Assembly (NCBI GenBank): GCA_949752795.1
Contig: OX457061.1
Location: 127,625,530 to 127,689,529 of the forward strand
Reading direction: 5' to 3'
Origin: Hyperoodon ampullatus
Taxonomy: Eukaryota > Chordata > Mammalia > Artiodactyla > Ziphiidae
DNA: 64,000 nt
Under the pieces are notes generated by a model. That model was not told the origin of the DNA and did no database searches. It saw only the letters and a program-made list of their open reading frames with translations. The stretch's first letter is position 1; every line of letters begins with the position of its first letter. A program made the translations under genes and the position numbers. This document shows positions 46,593 to 57,658 of this stretch, piece after piece.

Positions 46593-48568
46593 TCTAAGCC
46601 ATGTCCCTGACCATGGGGGTTACATCATCTTGCAAACCTCACCAGTGGCCAATCCCAGGGTCTCCTGGCCAGAGTCCTTTTCTGCGGGTGGAAAGATCAC
46701 ATCTTCTTCTTTGATCCTGTTTTTACACAAATAACTTATTTTCCCTGACAGTTGTCAGTTTTGACATTAGAAAAACCATCCTGCAGGCTGAGTGCTCAGG
46801 ATCACTGGTGACTCAAGTGTTCTCGAGACGAAAGGTCTTAGGTAATCAGGAATGCGTTAATCATGGCTTTCTCTACAGTATTTGCATTTTGGGGTAATTA
46901 CAGACTAATGAGCCTGGCTTTTCTGTGATATTTTAGTTCACTTGTACTGTTATAAATATTTCAGCTTTGTGATAATTAAGTAAATTGAATATTATTAATT
47001 AGAAATGCAATCTGGGTGTAGCTAAAAATATTTTTAAATAGTACTTTTAATATCTTTATATTCCTTGAATAAAATTCTTCATGAAGTTTTTTTTCAAAAT
47101 CAATTCATAAGTTAAAAAAATAAATGGTTTTCTGATGACAGGAAGCTAGATTCATGTAACTACACACATAGGGTGTATTTGCTAGACGTCTGATTCTGCT
47201 GCTCTTTACAGACCTGCATACAGAAGAGAAGTGTTTCATAGAATCATTCTGAAACAAATTGTTTCATTTACGAAGTAATTCTTTATAAAGAATTCTTTAC
47301 AAAGCTACAACTTCATCATATCATGCAAGTTTTAAAGATAGCTGTGAAATTTTTAAATTGTAACATATCCAAGAAAATTAGCTGAGAGGTCAGACTTTTT
47401 TGATGAAAATTAATTCAACTTTTTATAAAGATTGTGCTATTTTTGTTGTTTATTCTGGTATCTTTCAGACATTCATTTTTTATTTAAAAAATCACTGCTA
47501 AAATAAACTACATTTAAAATGTAAATGAGTGTGGCGTAACATCTTTGAAAGGACCTAACATTTTCAAATTTCAAAACTCCACACTAGCTGTAATTAATAT
47601 TGACTTTTGGCTTTGTCTCTTCATACGCCACTTACAATCGCTCTTGAACTTTTCTTAAATCGGGTCATTATCTTATGACCAATCCAGGTTTCTGAAATAT
47701 TAAATTAAAAGTAGTTACAGTAAAGAATATTAAATTTGAAGTCTCAAGGTTTCATATAAATTGTTTTTTATTAAAACACTCAATCTCTTTATTTATTTCT
47801 ACATTTGATTACTATTGGGCATTTTAAATTACATTTAAAATTCATTGCGATTTTATATGACAAGGTCATTTTTCTTGGATTCTTGAAAGATTGAATAATG
47901 AAAAATAATGATACCTTTGAAAGAGTTTATTCCTCCAAAAAGGCCCACTAAGCCACTACAAATATATTCCAAGTGTAATAATTTTTTATCTTTTGTAACA
48001 GGCCTAGTTAAGAATTTTGCCTGTCCATTAGAGAGTTATTTGGCAAGGAAAAAAACGTTACATATATGTGAATAATCTGATTAGTCATTGGGTATATTCC
48101 ATGCTTCCTGATACCAGCTGAAGCTGAATTAAATTAGTCACTGGTACATTTGTCGGTTGGAGCCAGAAAGTCTGCCCTATTTAATTTTAAAATCATTTGC
48201 ACTGAGTAAATTATGGACACAGCCAGGAAAGAAATCACATTACTTCAGAATTAGCAAGATCTATATTTTTTAGAGGCGGAAGATAATTATTGTCTCTTAA
48301 ATGTTGCAGTAGGTTTGCAGCTTTCTAAATCATGTCAAATATACAGTTATAAAATATTATCTTAAGGATTATTTAAATTACTCAGGCTTAAATTCTATAA
48401 AGAGCAATGTTTACAAAGAAAATTAAAGCAAAAGTAAACTAAAAAACAATGTCCTAATGTGCCATAACAATGTCGATCGTTTGCCTTTAATTTCATTCAG
48501 CTTTTATTCACATTTGCTGAGAGCCTGATTCGTGGTAACTACTACCATTTGATTCTTAAAATTCTGTG
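46593..48568. other. Repeat-poor AT-rich intron block
   Basis: About 2 kb, beginning roughly 2.5 kb before the second exon, with no SINE, LINE or simple repeat that I can recognise. It contains many TAATTA/ATTAAT homeodomain-type core words. Absence of insertions in a window otherwise crowded with them can mark constrained regulatory sequence, but I cannot measure conservation. Confidence 0.35.
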
Positions 48569-48576
48569 GATTAGAT

Positions 48577-48901
48577 TTTTTACTGAAGTGTAGTTGATTT
48601 ACAATGTTGTGTTAGTTTCAGGTGTACAGCCAAGTGTATCAGTTATACATATGTGTATTCTTTTTCAGATTCTGTTCCCACATAGGTTATTATACAATAT
48701 TGAGTAGAGTTCCTGTGCTGTACAGTAGGTCCTTGTGGATTATCTATTTTATATAAACTAGTGTGTATATGTCAGTCCCAAACTCCTAATTTATCCCTCC
48801 CCTGCCTTTCCCCTTTGATAACCACAAGTTTGTTTTTTAAGTCTGTGGCTCTATTTCTGTTTTGTAAATAAGTTCATTTGTATCACTCTTTTAGATTCCA
48901 C
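48577..48901 (-). mobile_element. 5'-truncated L1 tail (antisense)
   Basis: TTTTACTGAAGTGTAGTTGATTTACAATG, GTTTCAGGTGTACAGCC, CTGTACAGTAGGTCCTTGTGG and TTTCTGTTTTGTAAATAAG follow an L1 3' UTR in reverse. Possible 8-base target duplication GATTAGAT at 48569-48576 and 48904-48911. Same subfamily type as the L1 at 56762. It ends about 255 bases before the SPOCK3 exon. Confidence 0.8.
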
Positions 48902-49156
48902 TAGATTAGATATTACCTTCCCCATTATTCATATGAGGACTGGAGGCTGAGAACGTTTCAGAAGCTGGCCCAGACACCGCACTGGGAATGGCATCACAGG
49001 ATGTGGATTCGGGTGTAACACGCTCTGCTGTGTCCCATTCACCTCTCTGTCTATAGCGGGTGTCATAGAACTGCAGGTGCCCTGTTGTCATGTTCTTGAC
49101 TTCCGGTTGATATAACTAAATGTACTTGAATTACTATTTTTTCTCTCTTTATACAG

Positions 49157-49271
49157 TGCAAACTACAATACCAGGCCTGCATCTTAGGAAAACAGATCTC
49201 AGTCAAGTGTGAAGGGCATTGCCCGTGTCCTTCAGATACGACCACGGGCTCAAGCAGGAGTAAGAAGAGAG
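49157..49271 (+). CDS. SPOCK3: SPOCK3 (testican-3) exon, C-terminal half of Kazal-like domain
   Basis: A 115-base internal exon starting in phase 0. Codons from TGC at 49157 read CKLQYQACILGKQISVK, then CEGHCPCPSD, then a basic tail SRSKKR. This finishes the Kazal-like module opened by VCGSDGHAYSSQ in the previous exon and leads into the linker before the EF-hand calcium-binding region. The ILGKQISVKCEGHCPCPSD block is the testican-3 form and unlike testican-1 or -2 as I know them, which fixes the gene as SPOCK3. The acceptor TTTATACAG (49148-49156) and donor GAG/GTAGGT (from 49272) fit consensus. The exon ends in phase 1. There are no internal stops. The Lys/Arg-rich end differs from the sequence I remember. 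No following SPOCK3 exon was found before 64000. Confidence 0.93.
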
Positions 49272-50394
49272 GTAGGTGATGAAAATTTATTTATATTTTT
49301 ACATTTGTTTCCTCTATTGAAATATCTTGCAGTGAATGTTAAGTCACTGAATACTCAATTAAATTTACTTCTCTACATATACTGAACTTTTATCATTATA
49401 CTGTAAGTGAATTTGTTTTTTTCCTTTAGTCTCAATTATTATAGTAAGTAATGTCTTTCTGTAGATTTCTGTTATTTCAATAGTAACAGCTGGATGCTTA
49501 TTTCTACGTATAAGAAAACTACAGTGATGCCTCCTGTGAATTATTCTGCCTAAAATGTGTGTTTTACATCTTTTTTCATTTGGAGCCAACAACTGATCAG
49601 TAGTAACATAGTAAGTGATAAATTAGTTTGGTCAAAATGAAACTGGTAAATCAATTAATACTAACCTTTTTAAATAAAGGTGTCTACCCCATGTAGAGCG
49701 TGTGTATGTGTATGTACGTGTGTGCCTGTGTGTATATAAAATTTCCTGCTTAAGAATTTTATAAGTTAAACTTTCTTTCAATTAGAGTTCTTAAATCTTT
49801 ATTTTTATTGGTTTGATGTGTAATAAAGTAATGAAGTACATTTAACCCGACACAGGTTACAGCATATAAATTGACTTTTATAGGTTATATATTGTGGTTT
49901 ACATGGCATTTTTATATTTGAGATATTGTTTATGCCTTTCAAAAAAATCTCCATGGCTGCTGGTTTCAGTTTTTCACAGCCATAGATGAAGGAGGAAATG
50001 CTGGGGCCAGGTGTTTCTTTGAGACAAAGACTGTTTCATAAGCATCATCATCAACATTTATCATATTTTTATAGCCATCTGAATCTTGTAATTTAACAAC
50101 TACCATCGTGGGTCCTTAATGAAGAGAATTTGTTTTTGCCTTTTTTCTGACAAATGTGAATAATGGATATGCATAGGAAAACAACTTAGTGGATGTGAAG
50201 TGGATTTAGTATAAGCCGTTATTGTCTTAAACATTCTATACCTGATATTCCATGTTACAGTCCCATGATCAATATTTTATTAGAGTTAAATCTTTTGAAG
50301 TTCAGTCATGCCATTTATATTGGTCTTTACTTGTTAAGTAACATTTAAGATAATAATTTTAATTTTTGTGTGTGTGTTTTGCTCCTTTAGCATC
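49272..50394. other. SPOCK3 downstream intron, 5' part
   Basis: AT-rich intronic sequence after the donor. A short imperfect GT-rich run lies at about 49698-49737. No repeat element or exon recognised. Confidence 0.45.
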
Positions 50395-51880
50395 TTTTTT
50401 TTTTTTAAACATGTTTATTGGAGTATAACTGCTTTACAATGTTGTGTTAGTTTCTGCTTTGGAACAAAGTGAATCAGCTATACGTATACATATATCCCCA
50501 TATCCCCTCCCTCTTGCATCTCCCTCCCACCCTCCCTATCCCACCCCTCTAGGTGGTCACAAAGCACCGAGCTCATCTCCCTGTCCTATGCGGGTGCTTC
50601 CCACTAGCTGTCTATTTTACAGTTGGTAGTGTATATATGTCCATGCCACTCTCTCACTTCATCCCAGTTTACCCTTCCCCCTCCCTGTGTCCTCAAGTCC
50701 ATTCTCTAGTAGGTCTGCATCTTTATTCCTGTCCTGCCCCTAGGTTCTTCAGAACCTTTTTTTTTTTTTTTTAGATTCCATATATATGTGTTAGCATACG
50801 GTATTTGTTTTTCTCATTCTGACTTACTTCACTCTTATGACCTACTATGTCCATCCACCTTTCTACAAATAACTCAATTCCGTTTCTTTTTATGGCTGAG
50901 GAAAATTCCATTGTATATATGTGCCACATCTTCTTTATCCATTCATCTGTCGATGGACACTTAGATTGCCTCCATGTCCTGGCTATTGTAAATAGTGCTG
51001 CAGTGAGCATTGCGGTACATGACTCTTTTTGAATTATGGTTTTCTCAGATATATGTACAGTAGTGGGATCACTGGGTGGTATGGTAGTTCTATTTTCAGT
51101 GTTCTAAGGAACCTCCATACTGTTCTCCATAGTGGCTGTACCAATTCACATTTCCACCAACAGTACAAGAGGGTCCCCTTTTCTCCACACCCTCTCCAGC
51201 ATTTATTGTTTGTAGATTTTTTGATGATGGCCATTCTGACAGGTGTGAGGTGATCCCTCATTGTAGTTTTGATTTGCATTTGTCTAATGATTAGTGATGT
51301 TGAGCATCCTTTCATGTGTTTGTTGGCAATGTGTATATCTTCTTTGGAGAAATGTCTATTTAGGGCTTCTGCCCATTTTTGGATTGGGTTGTTTGTTTCT
51401 TTGATACTGAGCTGTATGAGTTGCTTGTATGTTTTGGAGATTAATCCTTTGTCAGTTGCTTCATTTGCAAATATTTTCTCCCATTCTGAGGGTTGTCTTT
51501 TCGTCTTGTTTATGGTTTCCTTTGCTGTGCAAAAGCTTTGAAGTTTCATTAGGTCCCATTTGTTTATTTTTGTTTTTATTTCCATTTCTCTAGGAGGTGG
51601 GTCAAAAAGGATCTTGCTGTGATTTATGTCATACAGTGTTCTGCCTATGTTTTCCTCTAAGAGTTTTATAGTGTCTCTCCTTACATTTAGGTCTTTAATC
51701 CATTTTGACTTTATTTTTGTGTATCGTGTTAACAAATGTTCTAATTTCATTGTTTTTACATGTAGCTGTCCAGTTTTCCTAGCACCACTTATTGAAGAGG
51801 CTGTCTTTTCTCCATTGTATATGCTTGCATCTTTTATCAAACATAAGGTGACCATATGTGCATGGGTTTATCTCTGGGGT
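50395..51880 (-). mobile_element. L1 LINE, 3' end and ORF2 C-terminus (antisense)
   Basis: Antisense L1 beginning with the 3' UTR (TTTATTGGAGTATAACTGCTT) and GGTCACAAAGCACCGAGCTC. ORF2 codons then run on the minus strand: a 273-codon frame at 51034-51855 includes the segments [39 protein letters not shown] and [10 protein letters not shown], the C-terminal cysteine-rich end of L1 ORF2p. A separate frame (50771-51010) carries ORF2's last part (CPSTDEWIKKMWHIYTMEF). No reverse-transcriptase or endonuclease domain remains, so the copy is dead. L1 homology stops exactly at a CHR-2 SINE. Confidence 0.9.
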
Positions 51881-52090
51881 TTTTTTGTTTTTGTTTTTGT
51901 GGTACGCGGGCCTCTCACTGTTGTGGCCTCTCCCCTTGCGGAGCACAGGCTCCAGACGCGCAGGCTCAGCGGCCATGGCTCACAGGCCCAGCTGCTCCGC
52001 GGCATGTGGGATCTTCCTGGACCGGGGCACAAACCCGTGTCCCCTGCATTGGCAGGCAGACTCTCAACCACTGCGCCACCAGGGAAGCCC
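51881..52090 (-). mobile_element. CHR-2-like SINE at an L1 edge (antisense)
   Basis: A GTTTTT-repeat tail, body GTGGTACGCGGGCCTCTCAC and inverted head CCACCAGGGAAGCCC. Left of it is L1 ORF2. Right of it the sequence AAAGGGATGGTTTTAAATG is not L1. No target-site duplication is found, unlike most CHR copies here. Confidence 0.9.
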
Positions 52091-53455
52091 AAAGGGATGG
52101 TTTTAAATGTGCAGATGTTGTGACTCTTTTTTTGTGTGTGTGTGTTGCTCTTGAAATTGATCTCTTATCGATTTCAAATTCTACACAAATATTTTATTTT
52201 CTACATAAAGTTATTGTGGGATTTATTTCTATCTTCCCTATAAATTCTAGTTAGAAATTTTGTATTTCGAGTTTATGCAGTTGTATGTTATGAGGTAGAA
52301 AAGTGGGGAAGCCCTGCATTAATTCTTGCAATACCAAAGGACTATTTATACTGAGTCCTTGTTAATTCCTTTCCAGTGTATGATCTGTGTTCTCTGAAAA
52401 CCGTTCTTTACAATATGCAACATAAGCGTTTTCTAAAAGCAGGGGTGATCATCACTGTATTAGCAGGTTTGACGTGAGCCCAGCAGGTCAGGATTGACTG
52501 CACCGCCGTGGGGCTGCCAGCATTTACTGGACTTCGACTCAGAAACAACCCAGAGGTGGACCTAGAAACTAAACATTTCTGGGTTTAAAATGGGATATAT
52601 TGCGATTCCTTAAGAGTTTGATATCGGTTGATCCTTTCCCTGAGACATATGGTAAAATGCATACATTTCTTGGAAGAACTAATACAGTTACACTGGATGG
52701 AGAGAGGGAAGCTGTTAGCCAAACTGTCTCCGCACACAAACCTTTATAGAGATGTCAGTCTTAACACAGAAACTGCATGCATTCAAGTTTAGAACAAGGA
52801 ATAAATAATTACATGACCACAAATAAGGGTACAAAATCACATGTTATTTACAGTAATATACATGCCCACTTTCCCCATTCCACACAACACTTACTAAAAG
52901 GGTATTACCTACCTCACACTACAAAGTGTCTGTCCTTCCACCAACATTAAAGGTAATGTTATATAATAAGATGTTTGCTTTTCTACTTCTGATACTGAAT
53001 TATTACTCTCTTTCTAAATGTAGAAGTGAGGCCGATTGATTTGTATTTAAAAGGTATTCTGTGAAATTCTTTTGTAAATAAAGGAATCAAAAAAATTTAT
53101 CTGAAGTTTAGCATCACACACTCTGAACAGTGTTTTCGAATAATATTTCAGAAATTAAATTACAGTTTGTTTATGTAGCTTGCCAGATTTCTCAAAACTC
53201 TCAATGAGTTCCCAAGATTCTGATGATAAATTTAAGCCTCAAAAAAGGAAAGCGAAGTCAATGAAGTATAAATATACTCTCATAAAAAATTGTTGATTTT
53301 ATATTTCAGAATATAGGAAAAAATAGATTGCATCTGTACTTTGTAAAAGAAAGAAAGCATGAAGTCAGATTGAATTCATAGCAAAAAATGAGAATATATT
53401 CTTTTTCTGTGAAATGTATTTGGAACAAGTAATTTAGTTGAACTTAGACACTGCA
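52091..53455. other. Intronic DNA without recognised gene
   Basis: AT-rich unique-looking sequence between a SINE and the Tigger element. A TG run of about 12 bases lies at 52134. No exon recognised. Confidence 0.4.
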
Positions 53456-54501
53456 CAGTTGACCCTTGAGCAATTTGGGGGTTAGGGCCATTGACCTCCC
53501 ACAAAGTCAAGAATCCATGTAGAACTTTTGACCCCACCCCCAAATTAACTACTAATAGTTAACTAGAAGCCTTAACGATAACATAAACAGTCAATTAACA
53601 TATTTTTTACCTTGTATATATTATAAACTGTATTCTTACAATAAAGTAAGCTAGGGAAAAGAAAACGTTATTAAGAAAATCATAAGGAAAAGAAAATTCA
53701 TTTACAGTACTGTACTGTATTTATCGATACCATAAGTTTATGTTATCTGTTTACAACATGAATGGTCCGTCTACCAATACGTACATAGATATTGTCTTAC
53801 ATGATACAAAACACTGTAGATGTCATATGTATTACTAACCCTAGACATCAAAGATGAAAAGATGATGTGAAAAGGAAATTCATATTTATTTAGAGGTTTA
53901 ATGATTCATGCACTGATAATGAAGAAGCAGCAATATGAATCTTTATGGTAGCCTAATGCAATCGATACAATTGCTTCACGGTAGCCTAGTCTATATACTA
54001 ATGAATGGATGGATCAATATAAAATTTTATGGCATAAAGTATTAGACTCATATTCATAATGCAGTATTAGAAACATTGTTACATTTTTTAAAAAAACACT
54101 TACCTATGATGACAGGCTGGTACACACTTTCCCCAGTTGCAGGAGAGAGAGGCGTACTGTGTGGTAGTGTAATTCCTTGAAAGCAAAGTTACAAAACAGG
54201 AAGAAAACTAACACATTATTAACTTTGTATTAATTATCACCTTATGCTCATGTAAGATAGGCTGTCCACTTCAAGTCCTGCACACAGTGGTCTACACAAT
54301 GAATTCTTAGGCAATGATGGTGATGACACAAAGGCGTCTCATACAGTTGTTAGATTTTCACTCAGACACACATACACAACAGATAAACTTAGTAACTGTA
54401 TGACGTGATGATTATTTCCTATTCATTAAGTGGATAATCATGAAGGTCTTCATCCTCCTTCACGCTGAGCAGGCTGAGGAGGTGGGAGAGGAGGGGTTGG
54501 T

Positions 54502-55440
54502 CCCGCTGTCTCGGGGCGGCGGAGGCGGGGGTCCCGCTGTCTCGGGAGTGGCGGAGGCGGGGTCCCGCTGTCTCGGGGGCGGCGGAGGCGGGGGTCCCGC
54601 TGTCTCGGGGCGGCGGAGGCGGGGTCCCGCTGTCTCGGGGGCGGCGGAGGCGGGGGTCCCGCTGTCTCGGGGCGGCGGAGGCGGGGGTCCCGCTGTCTCG
54701 GGGGCGGCGGAGGCGGGGTCCCGCTGTCTCGGGGGTGGCGGAGGCGGGTGTCCCGCTGTCTCGGGGCGGCGGGGGTCCCGCTGTCTCGGGGCGGCGGAGG
54801 CGGGGGTCCCGCTGTCTCGGGGCGGCGGAGGCGGGGCCCCGCTGTCTCGGGGCGGCGGAGGCGGGGTCCCGCTGTCTCGGGGCGGCGGAGGCGGGGTCCC
54901 GCTGTCTCGGGGCGGCGGAGGCGGGGTCCCGCTGTCTCGGGGCGGCGGAGGCGGGGTCCCGCTGTCTCGGGGCGGCGGAGGCGGGGGTCCCGCTGTCTCG
55001 GGGCGGCGGAGGCGGGGGTCCCGCTGTCTCGGGGCGGCGGAGGCGGGGCCCCGCTGTCTCGGGGCGGCGGAGGCGGGGTCCCGCTGTCTCGGGGCGGCGG
55101 AGGCGGGGGTCCCGCTGTCTTGGGGCGGCGGAGGCGGGGCCCCGCTGTCTCGCGGGTGCCGGAGGCAGGGGTTCCGCTGTCTCGGGGCGGGGGAGGCGGG
55201 GGTCCCGCGGTCTCGGGGCGGCGGAGGCGGGGTCCCACTGTCTCGGGGCGGCGGAGGCGGGGTCCCACTGTCTCGGGGGTGCCAGAGGCAGGGGTCCCTC
55301 TGTCTCGGGGCGGGGGAGGCGGGAGTCCCGCTGTCTCGGGGCGGCGGAGGCGGGGGTCCCGCTGTCTCGGGGGTGGCAGAGGCGGGGTCCCGCTGTCTCA
55401 GGGGCGGCGGAGGCGGGTGTCCCGGTGTCTCAGGGGTGAC
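54502..55440 (+). repeat. GC-rich 30-31 bp minisatellite, 31 copies
   Basis: Unit: GCTGTCTCGGGGCGGCGGAG followed by GCGGGGTCCC. I count 31 occurrences of the CTGTCTC core or a near variant. Central units (about 54840-55130) are almost identical. Outer units carry GGGGTGCCAGAGGCA or GGGGTGACAGAG variants, which look like the ancestral Tigger sequence. Each unit has about five CpG and two runs of four G. Because 30 is a multiple of three, frames on both strands stay open (351, 267 and 234 codons on +, 330 and 272 on -), encoding Gly/Arg- or Pro-rich repeats. I do not regard them as genes. Confidence 0.95.
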
Positions 55441-56366
55441 AGAGCCAGGCATACTGTGTGTAATTTTACGGAAATGTGCTGTAATTTCTGCCTGACGTTT
55501 TTGCTTTTCAGTTTCTCTAAAACCGTTCCTACATGGTACCAGTCCTTCTGACTGTCAGCATTGGTTCCAGCGCCCGGACCATAGAAGGGTCCACGTCGTG
55601 AAAGAAGTCAGAAGCAGTCTTGACTAATCTGATGTCCCTTGGCTTCCGGCACCACTTCCTCTGCGTCTTCTTCCGCGTCATGGGCCTAGTCTGGAAGCCC
55701 TCATCTCCATGAGGTTACCCTCTGTTAATTCCCCGGGGGGGTGTCAGTTAGCTCTTGAATTTCTCCAAGATCCACGTCTTGAAACCCTTCTCCTCCGTCA
55801 CCTCTTTTCCCACACCCAGCAACTCCGTCATGATTTCTTTGATTGGCTTTGTCCTAAATCCTGTGAAGTCACGCACAGCGTCTGGACACAGTTTTCTCCA
55901 GCAGGAATTTATTGTTTGGGGCTTGATGGTGTTCGTGGCTTTTTGTGTAACAGTGATGGCCTCTTCAACGGTGTGGTCCTTCCAGACTCTCATGATGTTT
56001 TCTCTGTCCGTGTTCTCTTCTGCAGCGTGGACAGTCCTTTCCGTAGAGTGTCATGTGAAATGAGCCTTAAAGGTCCTTAGGACCCTCTGACCTAGAGGCT
56101 GAATAGAGACATTGTGTTTGGGGCAGGCAGACCACTTTGACGCCTCTGGTGTTGAACTCATGGGGTTCCACGTAGCAAGGGACATTGTCTAATATCAAAA
56201 GAACTTTGAAAGGCAGTCCCTTCCTGACAAGGCGCTTCCTGACATAACAGACAAAGCATGGATGAGACCAACACAGAGAAAGGGTTCTTATTTTCTAGGC
56301 CTCCTTGTTGTACAACCAAAAGATGGGCAGCTCAGGGGTCAGCAGCTTCATAGGTTAGGGCAGTTC

Positions 56367-56559
56367 TTTTTTTTTTTTTTTTTTTGATGTGGACCATTTT
56401 TAAAGTCTCTATTGAATGTGTTACAATATTGCTTCTGTTTTATGTTTTGGTGTTTTGGCTTCGAGGCATGTGGGATCTTAGCTCCCTGACCAGGGATCGA
56501 ACCCGCACTTCCTGCATTGGAAGGCGAGCTCCTAACCACTGGACCACCAGGGAAGTCCT
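56367..56559 (-). mobile_element. tRNA-derived SINE, other cetartiodactyl subfamily (antisense)
   Basis: Poly-T, then GATGTGGACCATTTTTAAAG, GTTACAATATTGCTTCTGTT and TCGAGGCATGTGGGATCTTAG. The inverted head with GGATCGAACCCGCACTTCC ends CCACCAGGGAAGTCC. Head and B-box relate it to CHR, but the body differs from CHR-1 and CHR-2. Target duplication GGTTAGGGCAGTTC (56353-56366) against GGTTAGGTCAGTTC (56560-56573), one mismatch. Confidence 0.85.
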
Positions 56560-56761
56560 GGTTAGGTCAGTTCCAATCCTAAACCCAGCTGCACTTGCAC
56601 AAAACAGTAGTTAGCCTATCCTTTTCTACCTTAAATCCTGGTGCTCGATTCTCTTCCATATTAATAAATATCCTTTGTGGCATTTTTCCCCAGAATAGGG
56701 CACTTTGATCTGCATAAAAAATCTGTTTAGACAGATGTCCTTTCTCCCCAGTGGTTTTCTT

Positions 56762-57311
56762 TCTTCTTTTTAAAAAAATTTTGTTGCAGTATACTTGGTT
56801 TACATTTTGTTAGTTTCAGGTGTACAGCAAAGTGATTCAGTTATACATAAACATATATTGACTCTTTTTAAGATTCTTTCCCCATATAGGTCATTACAGA
56901 GTACCGAGTAGAGTTCCCTGTGCTATACAGTAGGTCCGTGTTGATTATCTGTTTTATATATAGTAGAGTATGTTAGTCCTATGCTCCTAATTTATCCCTC
57001 CCCCTGACATTTCCCCTGTGGTAACCATAAGTTTGTTTCTGAAATTTGTGAGTCTGTTTCTGTTTTGTAAATAAGTTAATTTGTATCATTTTAAAAAAAT
57101 TAGATTTCACATATAAATGATATTGTATGGTATTTGTCTTTCTCTGTCTGAATTACTTAGTATGATAATCTCTAGGTCCATCCATGTTGCTGCAAATGGC
57201 ATTATTTAATTCTTTTTTATTGTTGAGTAATATTCCATTGTATATATGTACCACATCTTCTTTATCCATTCCTCTGTTGATGGACATTTAGGTTGTTTCC
57301 AGGTCGTGGCT
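56762..57311 (-). mobile_element. 5'-truncated L1 inside Tigger (antisense)
   Basis: TTTGTTGCAGTATACTTGG, GTTTCAGGTGTACAGCAAAGTG, CTGTGCTATACAGTAGG and TCTTTATCCATTCCTCTGTTG follow an L1 3' UTR into the last part of ORF2. The flanking target duplication is CCCAGTGGTTTTCTT at 56747-56761 and 57312-57326. Confidence 0.88.
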
Positions 57312-57326
57312 CCCAGTGGTTTTCTT

Positions 57327-57658
57327 TTTTTCTTTTTTACAAATTTGTTTATTTATTTTTGGCTCTGTTGGGTCTTTGTTGCTGTGCATGGGCTTTCTCT
57401 AGTGGCGGCAAGCAGGGCCTACTCTTCATTGTCGTGAGCAGGCTTCTCATTGCGATGCTTTCTCTTGTTGCAGAGCATGGGCTTTAGGCACACAGGCTTC
57501 AGTAGTTGTGGCTCGCGGGCTAGAGTGCAGGCTCAGTAGTTGTGGTGCATGGGCTTAGTTGCTCTGTGGCATGTGGGATCTTCCCGGACCAGGGCTTGAA
57601 CCCACGTCCCCTGCATTGGCAGGTGGATTCTTATCCACTGTGCCATCAGGGAAGCCCT
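57327..57658 (-). mobile_element. CHR-1-like long SINE inside Tigger (antisense)
   Basis: T-rich start, GGCTCTGTTGGGTCTTTGTTG, CTTTCTCTAGTGGCGGCAAG, CAGTAGTTGTGGCTCGCGGG, inverted head ATCAGGGAAGCCCT. The target duplication CCCAGTGGTTTTCTT at 57312-57326 and 57659-57673 is the same word that flanks the preceding L1, so this SINE entered the L1's own duplicated target. Confidence 0.9.

Noticed and set aside
51034..51855. 273-codon antisense protein as a host gene
   Set aside because: It is the C-terminal part of L1 ORF2p ([19 protein letters not shown]), truncated and without reverse transcriptase.
54502..55440. CRISPR-like array
   Set aside because: The repeats are contiguous with no unique spacers, in a mammalian intron. 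It is a minisatellite.
54440..55495. 351-codon Gly/Arg-rich protein and its antisense Pro-rich partner
   Set aside because: They are translations of a 30-base minisatellite unit in several frames and are not evidence of coding.
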